This document shows positions 16,569 to 23,398 of a stretch of DNA of 30,543 nucleotides, one piece after another. The stretch spans positions 1 to 30,543 of IMG/VR virus record IMGVR_UViG_3300042296_000045; one strand, 5' to 3'. The notes beneath the pieces were generated by a model, which worked only from the letters and a program-made list of their open reading frames with translations, did no database searches and was not told where the DNA came from. Source of the DNA: a virus. Every line of letters starts with the position of its first letter. Positions within the stretch are counted from its first letter, which is position 1. The position numbers and the translations under genes are program-made.

Positions 16569-16713
16569 ATTTTAAGTATGCTTCTGCTATTTCATACATT
16601 TTCTTCATTAGCTTTATTTCACCAATGTTTCTTGGTAAAGCAATATCTACTTCTACATCTTTAACGTGATGTATGTAGCATTGAATAGTAGCTATGAATT
16701 GGCCGTAAGTCAT
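16564..16713 (-). CDS. Small protein after the large terminase
   Basis: This 49-residue protein (MTYGQFIATIQCYIHHVKDV...) starts at the base after the terminase stop codon and ends inside the upstream GTTAAA box of promoter P-A. The sequence 'VEVDIALPRNIGEIKLMKKMYEIAEAYLKC' is helical. The abutting position suggests co-translation with the terminase. Function unknown. Confidence 0.65.
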   Translation of the reverse strand: MTYGQFIATIQCYIHHVKDVEVDIALPRNIGEIKLMKKMYEIAEAYLKC

Positions 16714-17922
16714 TTAGTACACAAAGTAATTACCCTTGTTTTTATTTTCTAATTGGTATGTAACGCAGTAACGTAATGGGTCAAGTAAATGGTTGTGGGC
16801 ATCTTGTGGAGTTTTAGATTTCTTTTCTAACCAACAATAGTTATTTAGTTCCCTGATTAAATTAATTGATTCAGGTGAAACTATCAAATCATAATCTTGT
16901 AAAATACTAATGCCATACGTTACTGAATCAGGGCCTTTAACTGCAGGTACAATATTTAAACCTAATGTTTGTAGTTCACTAATTAATCTTGGTTCTGCCG
17001 AATCAGCAACTATTAAAGCATCGTTTGCGTGTTGCTTGTTTAAACTGTATATCTGTGATGTTGTTAAACCTTTTAAGTAAAACCTTTCGTTGATGTAAAT
17101 ACGTTTGTTAGATGTATCTATATTACATTCTAATAGTGTTGATTCATCTGCTGCAAATCCGTAATCTTGACCAAAGATAGATTTACCTACTTGCTTATAT
17201 TCTCCTATTGTCCAATTAGTAAATATAACTCCTTCTGCTTTGTCCATCCATCCACCTAATATTTGGTGGTTATACTTTTCCGGTCTACGTTGTTTTATGT
17301 TTTCTATCTGTGTTATAAAAGATTCAGATAGGTTTTCTATATTATCTAAGTATGTAGTGTGTATGTATGTAGTATCACCTTTTATTAAATTGCTTCCCGC
17401 TTGTACACCTTTATCTTCAAAGAACTTTTTATAAATAAAGTGTTCTTTTGTTGCAGGATTCAACACTAATAAAACTCTATTGTGTATTCCTTTTGTTCTT
17501 ATACTAAAATCAATCTTTTCAAATGTTTCTTCATCTGTTAATTCTTCTGCTTCATCTAATACCCAAGTAGTAACACCTGCTAAAGATTTAAGTGAAGCAG
17601 TTTGTGTTCCGCTGCTTGTTTTAATACCTTTAAATAGAATCTTAGAACCTGTTTTTAGATTTACTATTTCATCCTTAGTTATATAAAAATCGTTGCTTAA
17701 ATCGGCTCTTTCAATCTTATCTATAAATTCGGGTATAATAGAAACGTTTGCAGAAGTTAATGTATAACGTGTAAATAATATAACGTGTCCGGATTCATAA
17801 GTAAGCAATAGTAAAAAGGAATTAAGGGAATATGATTTACCACTTCCCCTGCCTCCTGTAATTACAAAGTATCTACTATCAGAACCAAGTAAATTATATT
17901 TCTGATTTATTGCTATTCCCAA
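16714..17922 (-). CDS. terL: Terminase large subunit
   Basis: The DNA-packaging motor ATPase and headful or cos nuclease, 402 residues, of the PBSX/Terminase_3 type. The Walker A motif GGRGSGKS is at residues 23-30 and Walker B VLDEAEEL at 121-128. Coupling motif region LLVLNPA is at 151-157. The C-terminal nuclease acids are at GQDYGF (Asp253), VADSAEPR (Asp307) and HNHLLDPLRY (Asp381). There is no in-frame ATG: the frame opens after a TAA within the small terminase gene, and TTG at 17922 is the only usual start before the conserved N-terminus. It overlaps the small-subunit gene by 29 bases. Confidence 0.92.
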   Translation of the reverse strand: MGIAINQKYNLLGSDSRYFVITGGRGSGKSYSLNSFLLLLTYESGHVILFTRYTLTSANVSIIPEFIDKIERADLSNDFYITKDEIVNLKTGSKILFKGIKTSSGTQTASLKSLAGVTTWVLDEAEELTDEETFEKIDFSIRTKGIHNRVLLVLNPATKEHFIYKKFFEDKGVQAGSNLIKGDTTYIHTTYLDNIENLSESFITQIENIKQRRPEKYNHQILGGWMDKAEGVIFTNWTIGEYKQVGKSIFGQDYGFAADESTLLECNIDTSNKRIYINERFYLKGLTTSQIYSLNKQHANDALIVADSAEPRLISELQTLGLNIVPAVKGPDSVTYGISILQDYDLIVSPESINLIRELNNYCWLEKKSKTPQDAHNHLLDPLRYCVTYQLENKNKGNYFVY

Positions 17923-18190
17923 CTTTGAAGATGTCTTTTATATTAAAATCATTTACGTTGTGTGTAGCTTCTATTATTTCTTTTGGTTTACCAAATATGT
18001 GTTCAGCTATAAACAATTGTCCACGTTGTGATTCCATTAAAGTATTTTTAACAAACGCAATCTTTGTTTCTTCTTCAGTTTCTTTATTGTATAATTGCCC
18101 TAATGCTTTTAGAAAAATGTTATTTACTTTTTCTTCTTCTACTTTAGGTGGTCTACCTTTTCCTAATTTATTTCCTTTTTCAAATCCCAT
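17894..18190 (-). CDS. terS: Terminase small subunit-like protein
   Basis: This 98-residue protein precedes and overlaps the large terminase gene. It starts 'MGFEKGNKLGKGRPPKVEEEKV', with a basic G-R-P-P-K arm that resembles the N-terminus of phage small terminases and DUF5681-like proteins, and has helical 'QRGQLFIAEHIFGKPKE'. Such subunits recognise pac or cos DNA. It is shorter than most small terminases. Position is the strongest argument. Confidence 0.65.
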   Translation of the reverse strand: MGFEKGNKLGKGRPPKVEEEKVNNIFLKALGQLYNKETEEETKIAFVKNTLMESQRGQLFIAEHIFGKPKEIIEATHNVNDFNIKDIFKVGNSNKSEI

Positions 18191-18230
18191 AGTTAAAAGT
18201 AATGTTTAAATATATTTCAATAAAAATAAT

Positions 18231-18410
18231 CTATTCTTCTTTTTGTTTATCAGGCCAATAGTATTCGCATTCTTGTTCACCATTTTCATTTACTTCTAAT
18301 GGTGGTATACTGAAATATGATTGCCTGTACTCACTTGGTTTAGATGTATACCTATAGCAAGTTTCTTTTAGTTCACATTGCCTCCCAATGCATTTACTTA
18401 TATCAGGCAT
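18231..18410 (-). CDS. Cysteine-rich zinc-finger-like microprotein
   Basis: This 59-residue protein reads MPDISKCIGRQCELKETCYR followed by YTSKPSEYRQSYF and a C-terminal CEYYWPDK. Cys7, Cys12, Cys18 and Cys48 could bind one metal ion. I recognise the 'D-I-x-K-C-x-G-x-x-C ... C-Y-R-Y-T ... Q-S-Y-F ... C-x-Y-x-W' pattern from small phage proteins of Bacteroidetes. It lies 40 bases before the small terminase gene. Function unknown. Confidence 0.7.
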   Translation of the reverse strand: MPDISKCIGRQCELKETCYRYTSKPSEYRQSYFSIPPLEVNENGEQECEYYWPDKQKEE

Positions 18411-18414
18411 ATTT

Positions 18415-18588
18415 TTATTTTTTAAATGATTCTGCTAATTCTATTATAGTTTCTTTTATACTATCTTGATGGAATCCTGCTTGGTGTAATAATCCAAAAA
18501 AATTATTAATATGTTCATCAATTCCTAAATCTTCAAATTCAGTTTCTATTGAATAAATGGTTTTATAATGTTCTAATATTAGTTTCAT
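18415..18588 (-). CDS. Hypothetical acidic microprotein
   Basis: This 57-residue protein (MKLILEHYKTIYSIETEFED...) is acidic and helical, ending 'ETIIELAESFKK'. It ends 4 bases before the next gene in the run of microproteins, and an A-rich leader precedes the ATG. No family recognised. Confidence 0.6.
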   Translation of the reverse strand: MKLILEHYKTIYSIETEFEDLGIDEHINNFFGLLHQAGFHQDSIKETIIELAESFKK

Positions 18589-18673
18589 ATTTTTTTTATT
18601 TAAAAGTGCTTCTTAATACACTATAGTTTATATTTCTTTTATTTTCTTATATAATTTAATTAAATAGTGCAAT

Positions 18674-18793
18674 TTAAAGCACATTAATAGATATATACAT
18701 TATTCCTAAAGTTAATAATAAAGCTACATAAACTTTAAAAGCAGTCTTTGCTAAAAATTTAATTTCTTTTCTGTCTTGTTCTGTTAGTTTCAT
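18674..18793 (-). CDS. Single-pass membrane microprotein
   Basis: This 39-residue protein has a charged N-terminus (MKLTEQDRKEIKFLAK) followed by one hydrophobic helix (VYVALLLTLGIMYISINVL). It overlaps the preceding gene by four bases (ATGA). An inner-membrane location with the N-terminus inside is predicted. Function unknown. Confidence 0.6.
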   Translation of the reverse strand: MKLTEQDRKEIKFLAKTAFKVYVALLLTLGIMYISINVL

Positions 18794-18930
18794 TTGTATA
18801 GTTGTTTAAGTTCTTTTCCTATTTCTATCCATTCAGGATAACCTTGTTTAATATATCCACTTACTACAAATCTTAAATAGTCTTTAGTGTATTTCTTATG
18901 TAGTAGTTCTGCTCTTTCTTTATTTGTCAT
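18790..18930 (-). CDS. Hypothetical basic microprotein
   Basis: This 46-residue protein (MTNKERAELLHKKYTKDYLR...) is helical and basic, with 'GYIKQGYPEWIEIGKELKQLYK'. It overlaps its upstream neighbour by 11 bases and its downstream neighbour by 4. Function unknown. Confidence 0.6.
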   Translation of the reverse strand: MTNKERAELLHKKYTKDYLRFVVSGYIKQGYPEWIEIGKELKQLYK

Positions 18931-19141
18931 TAACATTAGTAATTATTTTTGTATTTTCTTCTTGGTTTTTAATTGATAGTGCTATTCTTAAATTAGCTAT
19001 TTCCTGTTTGTAGTTTAGAATTATATTATCACTTGCTTTTTTTTCATTTTCAAGTTTATAATTTTGTTTTTCTAATTTATCTTCTTTTATTCTTAATTCT
19101 ACTATTTCGTTAATTAAGTATTGTAATGTTTTATTTGTCAT
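18920..19141 (-). CDS. Coiled-coil protein
   Basis: This 73-residue protein starts at the ATGA overlap (MTNKTLQYLINEIVELR) with the gene upstream; a longer start at 19174 would lie within that gene. Residues 10-62 form a continuous coiled coil rich in K, E, L and N. A dimeric accessory protein is likely; its function is unknown. Confidence 0.65.
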   Translation of the reverse strand: MTNKTLQYLINEIVELRIKEDKLEKQNYKLENEKKASDNIILNYKQEIANLRIALSIKNQEENTKIITNVNDK

Positions 19142-19359
19142 AGCTTTTCTATTTCGTTTCTTACTTCTAACCAATACGGATTATTTATAACTCGCATACC
19201 ATCTCTTTCTTCTGTTTCAGATAATAGTTCACCTACTGCAATTAAAGCGCATTCTATTGCCATTGGACAAATTATATTTCTTTCAAGATATAAATTGCTT
19301 TGAGATTGCCAATTTAACATTTTAATATATAATTCTTTTGCTTTTTCTTGTGGTGTCAT
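19138..19359 (-). CDS. Conserved small phage protein (MTPQEKAKEL family)
   Basis: This 73-residue protein has a start, MTPQEKAKELYIKML, and a tail, 'IECALIAVGELLSE ... NPYWLEVRNEIEKL', that are typical of a short protein found repeatedly in Bacteroidetes phages and prophages. It is joined to both neighbours by ATGA overlaps. Function unknown. Confidence 0.75.
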   Translation of the reverse strand: MTPQEKAKELYIKMLNWQSQSNLYLERNIICPMAIECALIAVGELLSETEERDGMRVINNPYWLEVRNEIEKL

Positions 19360-19559
19360 TCTTTATCTTCATCTATTAGTTTAACTTCTATTTCTTTTAT
19401 ACAACTTTCACACATTATTTCATCTTGTAATCCTGTTGTTATTATTATGCTGCATTTATTACATAATGTAGCACCTAAACCATTATTGTATTTATGTATT
19501 GGTTTGTATCCTGCTTTTAGTCGCATTAATATTTGCGCTCTTTCTTTTGGTGTACTCAT
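19356..19559 (-). CDS. Small zinc-ribbon-like protein
   Basis: This 67-residue protein has two C-x-x-C pairs, Cys33/Cys36 (LCNKC) and Cys50/Cys53 (MCESC), forming a putative zinc ribbon. The N-terminus (MSTPKERAQILMRL) resembles that of the MTPQEKAKEL gene next to it. ATGA overlap on both sides. A nucleic-acid-binding accessory protein is possible. Confidence 0.65.
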   Translation of the reverse strand: MSTPKERAQILMRLKAGYKPIHKYNNGLGATLCNKCSIIITTGLQDEIMCESCIKEIEVKLIDEDKE

Positions 19560-20068
19560 ATCTTTCTTTTACTATTTATTTCTACTAATTGGTTTAATCT
19601 AAACAAAAACAATTCGTAATGTTCAGTTCCTTCAAATCTATTTAATAGTTCTTTAATGTTTTTAATCGTTTCTTGCTCATCATTTAATAGTTCTTTTCTT
19701 AGTCTTTCATTTTCTATTTGTAAATCTATTAATTCGCCCTGTAAGCGATTAACTTGTTTGCGAAGTAAATCTATATCAGTTGAATCTATTTCTTTATCAA
19801 ACATCTTTAAAATGCGTTCTTTGTACTTGTTTAGTGTTGGGTTGTATCTTACAAGCATATCCCATTGATTCAAACCATAAATAACTGTAGCGTGATTCTT
19901 TTTAACTGAATTACCTATTTGTTTTAAAGTTGTTTTAGGTGCTATTTCTTTTATTAGTGTGTAGTATAAACTACGTGCTTCTACTTGCTCACGTGTACGT
20001 GTAGTATCATCTACGTTTATGTTTGTTTGTTGTAATACTAATTCTTTTATTTTTTCGTTAATTTCCAT
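19556..20068 (-). CDS. DnaA domain IV-like DNA-binding protein
   Basis: This 170-residue protein carries 'TRTREQVEARSLYYTLIKEI' (residues 24-42) and 'TTLKQIGNSVKKNHATVIYGLNQW' (46-69). That matches the C-terminal helix-turn-helix of DnaA (R-x-x-x-V-x-A-R ... S-L-x-x-I-G ... D-H-T-T-V), which binds DnaA boxes. The AAA+ domain is absent. Residues 95-165 are a long coiled coil, so dimers are likely. It may act as a phage replication initiator, mark an origin or divert host DnaA control. Confidence 0.75.
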   Translation of the reverse strand: MEINEKIKELVLQQTNINVDDTTRTREQVEARSLYYTLIKEIAPKTTLKQIGNSVKKNHATVIYGLNQWDMLVRYNPTLNKYKERILKMFDKEIDSTDIDLLRKQVNRLQGELIDLQIENERLRKELLNDEQETIKNIKELLNRFEGTEHYELFLFRLNQLVEINSKRKI

Positions 20069-20280
20069 TTTAATTTTTTTGTTTTTATTGGTTCTTTTCT
20101 TGCTAAATCAAATAAGATATGAAATCTAATTACTTCTACTGCTAAATGCACACCCTGACATACTTCAAATAGTTCTAAATCTTCGTAGTGTTTTATAACT
20201 TCACGTAGTTCTTCTAAACTCATTCCTTGTTCGTATTCGTACAAAGCAAGGTGATAATGTTCAGCAGTAATTTCTTTCAT
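20047..20280 (-). CDS. Hypothetical helical protein
   Basis: This 77-residue protein (MKEITAEHYHLALYEYEQGM...) is mainly helical with a basic tail (KTKKLKWKLTKK). It starts at the base that ends the MazG-like gene's stop codon and overlaps the DnaA-like gene by 22 bases. No family recognised. Confidence 0.65.
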   Translation of the reverse strand: MKEITAEHYHLALYEYEQGMSLEELREVIKHYEDLELFEVCQGVHLAVEVIRFHILFDLARKEPIKTKKLKWKLTKK

Positions 20281-20576
20281 TAATCCTTTTTAAATGTTCC
20301 GTTTTCCATTTTGCCTGTGCGTTTAGAAATAACATCATAAGCAGAAGCAATACAATCTTCAAGTATTAAACCTTCTAAATGTGCAATATTAGTTAATACT
20401 ACAATACAATCACCAATAGCATCTATTATTTCATCTCTATCGTTGTGAAGTAATGCCTTTGCTAATTCACCTGCTTCTTCTTGTAGTTTTAAAAACTGTG
20501 TTCTTGAATCTGAATTATTATAGATTCCTTTGTTAAACGCCCAAACTCTAATCTTATTAAAAATTTCTATTGTCAT
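20280..20576 (-). CDS. MazG-like nucleotide pyrophosphohydrolase
   Basis: This 98-residue protein is of MazG-like length. 'QFLKLQEEAGELAKALL' (residues 27-43) gives the metal-binding E-E-x-x-E, and 'DEIIDAIGDCIVVLTNIA' (48-65) gives the second E/D-x-x-D motif. The family hydrolyses (d)NTPs to NMPs and pyrophosphate; phage versions may clean the nucleotide pool or lower ppGpp. It sits 10 bases after the RecE-like exonuclease in the replication/recombination operon. Confidence 0.85.
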   Translation of the reverse strand: MTIEIFNKIRVWAFNKGIYNNSDSRTQFLKLQEEAGELAKALLHNDRDEIIDAIGDCIVVLTNIAHLEGLILEDCIASAYDVISKRTGKMENGTFKKD

Positions 20577-20586
20577 AATTATTTAT

Positions 20587-21354
20587 TTATAAAATTCCAC
20601 GTAATACATACTGATTCAAATCTACATCGCTACCTGCGCCAAAAAAGTATTTATAGTTGCTGATTCCCTGCTCTAACTTTTCTTTGCCTCTTTGGTAAAA
20701 TTCATCTGAACATTCAAAGATACCAATATCTAAACTACCTTTGTCAATGCATACAAAAACAAATTCATCTACACCAAACATTTCACGGTATAAATAAGCC
20801 TGCAAATCGTAGCTATATTTATCTGCTGAATATCTAAATTCATTTAATCCGGTAGTAGTTTTTAAATCTACTATCATATTATCACGTAATATATCTGCTT
20901 TTGCTCTAAATGGTAATCCATCTATCATTGCTATTTCAGGTACTTCAAATCCTGCTTTACTCATATAATGTACTGCTTCATCATTCTTTAAAATTGCATC
21001 AGCTAAACGTTCTGCATCACGCATTTCTGAAGATGTGTAAACTTCTTTACCTTCTGCCTTTGCTTCTTTGTATGCTTTTGCTGCTTTTGTTGCTGCATCT
21101 ACAATTACAAACGTATCTATTTTTTCGGGTTCTAATATCAATGTATGGAATAGTTTACCATCACGTAACGGTTGCGTTTCTGCCTGACCATACTTTGTAA
21201 CGTATTTATACGTTTTAGGCGATTTAAGCACCATTTTTAATGTAGAAGATGATAATGCTTGTTTACCTAAATAACCATAGTAAAATTCATCATTGTACAT
21301 ATTATCTAAAATTTCTTTTTTGTCCCAAATCTTGTTATCTAAAGTTGTAATCAT
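20587..21354 (-). CDS. PD-(D/E)XK exonuclease, RecE-like
   Basis: This 255-residue protein has the layout of PDDEXK exonucleases of the RecE C-terminal/DUF3799 type. 'LRDGKLFHTLILEP' contains the motif histidine (about 70). Glu140 lies in FEVPEIA, Asp154 in 'PFRAKADILRD', the core D-x-K in 'IVDLKTT' (Asp163, Lys165), and 'YDLQAYLY' carries the QxxxY motif. It should digest double-stranded DNA 5' to 3' and leave single strands for the ERF annealing protein encoded at 27495-28070. The pair forms a two-component recombination system split over two operons. Confidence 0.85.
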   Translation of the reverse strand: MITTLDNKIWDKKEILDNMYNDEFYYGYLGKQALSSSTLKMVLKSPKTYKYVTKYGQAETQPLRDGKLFHTLILEPEKIDTFVIVDAATKAAKAYKEAKAEGKEVYTSSEMRDAERLADAILKNDEAVHYMSKAGFEVPEIAMIDGLPFRAKADILRDNMIVDLKTTTGLNEFRYSADKYSYDLQAYLYREMFGVDEFVFVCIDKGSLDIGIFECSDEFYQRGKEKLEQGISNYKYFFGAGSDVDLNQYVLRGIL

Positions 21355-21355
21355 T

Positions 21356-21565
21356 TTATCTAATGTTTAATTGGTTTAAATTGTCCATTGTTTCTTCGTA
21401 GTTCAATACCTGTTTAATTTCTTCAAAGTAGGCATATTCTATTTGCCATAAAGATTCTAAAGAATTTTTGATTTTGTTTAGCTTGTTATAACTCCAAGTA
21501 TCATTTGTAGTACTTGCTAAATCAGTTAGTAACTGTAGTTCTTGTAAAATTTCTGTCTTTGTCAT
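21356..21565 (-). CDS. Hypothetical helical protein
   Basis: This 69-residue protein (MTKTEILQELQLLTDLASTT...) is helical and acidic, one base before the exonuclease gene. No motif recognised. Confidence 0.65.
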   Translation of the reverse strand: MTKTEILQELQLLTDLASTTNDTWSYNKLNKIKNSLESLWQIEYAYFEEIKQVLNYEETMDNLNQLNIR

Positions 21566-21665
21566 TTTTAATTTGTTTTAGTAATTCTTTTGCTTCTTGT
21601 TTTAATCTATATTCTATTTCAAATATAGTTTCTCGTTTTGGTAAAGGATTTTTTGAATATGCCAT
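21522..21665 (-). CDS. Possible basic microprotein
   Basis: A 47-residue frame (MAYSKNPLPKRETIFEIEYR...) covers the gap between 21565 and the gene at 21710. The first 34 codons look coding, but the 44-base overlap with the next gene is long for this genome. The natural end or start may therefore differ. Confidence 0.5.
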   Translation of the reverse strand: MAYSKNPLPKRETIFEIEYRLKQEAKELLKQIKNDKDRNFTRTTVTN

Positions 21666-21709
21666 TTTTTAAAATGCAGTTTATAGTATGCTGCTCCACT
21701 TTGTTATTT

Positions 21710-21871
21710 TTAGTTTTTGAAGTATTCGTAAGTTCTGTTTTTGTCTTTATACATCCAACCTTGTTTTTTTACAAATTCAGCATTAACTTCTTTTTTAGTT
21801 TTAGCAGTAAATTCAAACATAACTGATTCAACTTGTGTTCCTTTGTGCTTTGTTACTTTTAAAGTTATCAT
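21710..21871 (-). CDS. Hypothetical small protein behind promoter P-B
   Basis: This 53-residue basic protein starts MITLKVTKHKGTQVESVMFE at 21871. The frame extends to 21916, but that part contains the TATATTTG box and cannot be translated from this promoter. The sequence looks like a small beta-alpha fold ('EVNAEFVKKQGWMYKDKNRT'). It is the first gene of the operon leading to exonuclease, MazG, DnaA-like and terminase genes. Confidence 0.65.
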   Translation of the reverse strand: MITLKVTKHKGTQVESVMFEFTAKTKKEVNAEFVKKQGWMYKDKNRTYEYFKN

Positions 21872-21905
21872 AATTTTTGTTTTTTTATTTGTTGTTATCT
21901 GAGTA

Positions 21906-21965
21906 CAAATATACACCTATTTTTCAGTTATAAACAAGTTATTGTAATTTTAACTTTTCTTTAAC
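21906..21965 (-). promoter_or_regulatory. Promoter with tandem GTTAAA boxes (P-B)
   Basis: The minus strand reads GTTAAA-N5-GTTAAA (21965-21949), TTG (21937-21935), a 21-base spacer and TATATTTG (21913-21906). GGTGTATATTTGT is identical to the same part of P-A. The leader contains GATAACAACAAA before the ATG at 21871. Confidence 0.8.
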
Positions 21966-22027
21966 ATTTACTGTTCACTTATATTTTGTGTTTACGTTTA
22001 CGTGAACAAACTATTTTAATGAACAAA

Positions 22028-22044
22028 GGTAGCTAATTGCTACC
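22028..22044 (-). terminator. Terminator-like hairpin overlapping a gene end
   Basis: The perfect 6-bp stem GGTAGC / GCTACC with loop AATTA includes the TAG stop codon of the gene at 22033-22200. Only three T follow, so termination may be partial, but the arms match the stronger terminators of the window. Confidence 0.65.
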
Positions 22045-22200
22045 CTTATTTCTTAATTCCTGTTGTACTGCTCTAATCTTATCATTTAACTTTTCATCAT
22101 TGCCACCTTTTAAATATAATTGTTCTCTTTTCTTAAGTAGCTGAGTTAATCTAAATTCTAATTCTAATGTTTCAAATACTATTTGTTCAGTTCTATCCAT
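22033..22200 (-). CDS. Hypothetical coiled-coil microprotein
   Basis: This 55-residue protein (MDRTEQIVFETLELEFRLTQ...) is helical and charged, ending 'RAVQQELRNKGSN'. It overlaps the DUF3310 gene by 22 bases. Its last codons and stop form the 5' arm of the terminator hairpin. Function unknown. Confidence 0.65.
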   Translation of the reverse strand: MDRTEQIVFETLELEFRLTQLLKKREQLYLKGGNDEKLNDKIRAVQQELRNKGSN

Positions 22201-22400
22201 TTTGCTTGCTCTTTACGTACGTGTGTTAATTCTCTTTCTAAATAATCTATTGCTTTTTCTAAATCTTTTATTTGGTTGTCTTTCTTTCTTGCACGTGCTA
22301 CATATTTAATCACGTTTCCTTCGTTAAAGTTCAAATCATAATCTTTTACAAAATCAATTACATCATAGCTTTTGTTATTGTCGTAGTGTTGTGGTGTCAT
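22179..22400 (-). CDS. DUF3310 family protein
   Basis: This 73-residue protein shows the full DUF3310 signature. H-Y is near the start (MTPQHYDNNKSYDVIDFV), 'FNEGNVIKYVARARKKDN' is at residues 25-42 and 'DLEKAIDYLERE' at 46-57. The domain occurs in T7 gp1.7, which phosphorylates dGMP and dTMP, but this version is only the short domain, so kinase activity is uncertain. It is coupled by ATGA to the gene upstream. A nucleotide-metabolism role fits with the MazG-like gene. Confidence 0.85.
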   Translation of the reverse strand: MTPQHYDNNKSYDVIDFVKDYDLNFNEGNVIKYVARARKKDNQIKDLEKAIDYLERELTHVRKEQAKWIELNK

Positions 22401-22657
22401 TTTTTAAATCTTTTTGAGTGTTGTGTGTAAAGTTCCATAATCTTTTTATCTGCTTCGTATTGGCTAAATTCTTTTCTTACGTTATTTTCTTCTAAATAAA
22501 TTACCCTGTGTAAATCGTTTAAACTGTACTTGCTTATCCAATACTTATTATTTCCTGCAGGAACAATTACATAAGCTAAATTGTTTTGGTGGCAAATACG
22601 CATATCATTTAATTCTTTGTGTGCAGGATAAAATCTAACTTCTTGCTTTTTAGCCAT
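22397..22657 (-). CDS. Hypothetical basic protein
   Basis: This 86-residue protein starts MAKKQEVRFYPAHKELNDMR at an ATG that overlaps the stop of the previous gene by 8 bases. A longer start at 22723 would lie deep inside that gene. The mixed fold has 'QNNLAYVIVPAGNNKYWISKYSL'. No family recognised. Confidence 0.65.
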   Translation of the reverse strand: MAKKQEVRFYPAHKELNDMRICHQNNLAYVIVPAGNNKYWISKYSLNDLHRVIYLEENNVRKEFSQYEADKKIMELYTQHSKRFKK

Positions 22658-23009
22658 TGATTCGTAAAAATTCTGCCTGTGCATATTCAGCAAACCATTC
22701 TTTATTTTCTTTGTATTTATCAATTACTGCATTTATCATTACTATTTCATCTATAGTGCAGGTTTGTAGTTTTGTAATTACATCATCTATTGCATTTAAA
22801 ATGTTTGTAGTCATTTCTGCATCAGTTTTGTAAATAGTTGCGTACTCAGTTCTAACAATTTCTTCTAAATCCTTGTTTAAAGAATTAATCTTGTGTTTTA
22901 TCTGTTGCTTGTATTGCTTTGTAAAAAATAAATTTTCATTCGATTCAAGTAATAACTGCGATAGTAAAACTGATTTTAAATATTCTAATTGTATTGGGTT
23001 TTCTTTCAT
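22650..23009 (-). CDS. Hypothetical helical protein
   Basis: This 119-residue protein (MKENPIQLEYLKSVLLSQLL...) is almost entirely helical and charged. It is coupled by ATGA to the PD-(D/E)XK-like gene upstream and overlaps the next gene by 8 bases. Function unknown. Confidence 0.7.
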   Translation of the reverse strand: MKENPIQLEYLKSVLLSQLLLESNENLFFTKQYKQQIKHKINSLNKDLEEIVRTEYATIYKTDAEMTTNILNAIDDVITKLQTCTIDEIVMINAVIDKYKENKEWFAEYAQAEFLRING

Positions 23010-23398
23010 AATTGTTCTGCTAATTTAATTTGTAAATATGTTACTTCTTTTGCTATTCTATTTGTGTTTGTAAATTGCGTAGTTGCAGGATTCAGATAAT
23101 TAATTTCCCATATTGGGAATATTTTTAAAAGGTTAAACGAGAATATACCTTGTGGTGTTGAATTAATATACAAAGGAATATCTAAATGCTTTTCACATTC
23201 TTCTATCATTGCATCGTACTTTTTCTTTTCAAGTAGTAAAGTATCGTAATGTGCTTTTCTACATTTAAGTTCCAATCTAAATTTAGTATCAGGTGAGTAA
23301 CAATCCCATCTTGACATTTGATTTTTAGATTTAACCAAATCAGGAAATTTATTTTCCTTTAACCAATTAAATAAATCTTCTTCTTTCCAATTAAGCAT
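23006..23398 (-). CDS. Small PD-(D/E)XK-like nuclease candidate
   Basis: This 130-residue protein contains 'RWDCYSPDTKFRLELKCRKAHYD': Asp32, then Glu43-Leu-Lys45 on a strand, matching the D ... E-x-K core of the PD-(D/E)XK fold. It is followed by helix 'LLLEKKKYDAMIEECE' and strand 'IPLYINSTPQGIFSFNL'. Size and order fit Holliday-junction resolvase-like or VRR-like phage nucleases. Overlaps on both sides place it in the replication operon. Activity is inferred from the motif only. Confidence 0.6.
   Translation of the reverse strand: MLNWKEEDLFNWLKENKFPDLVKSKNQMSRWDCYSPDTKFRLELKCRKAHYDTLLLEKKKYDAMIEECEKHLDIPLYINSTPQGIFSFNLLKIFPIWEINYLNPATTQFTNTNRIAKEVTYLQIKLAEQL

Noticed and set aside
18619-18669. 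CACTAT ... ATAGTG inverted repeat between microprotein genes
   Set aside because: A 6-bp stem with a loop of about 40 AT-rich bases is expected by chance.
21668-21690. GCAG ... CTGC hairpin after the gene at 21710
   Set aside because: The 4-bp stem with an 11-base loop is too weak for a terminator.
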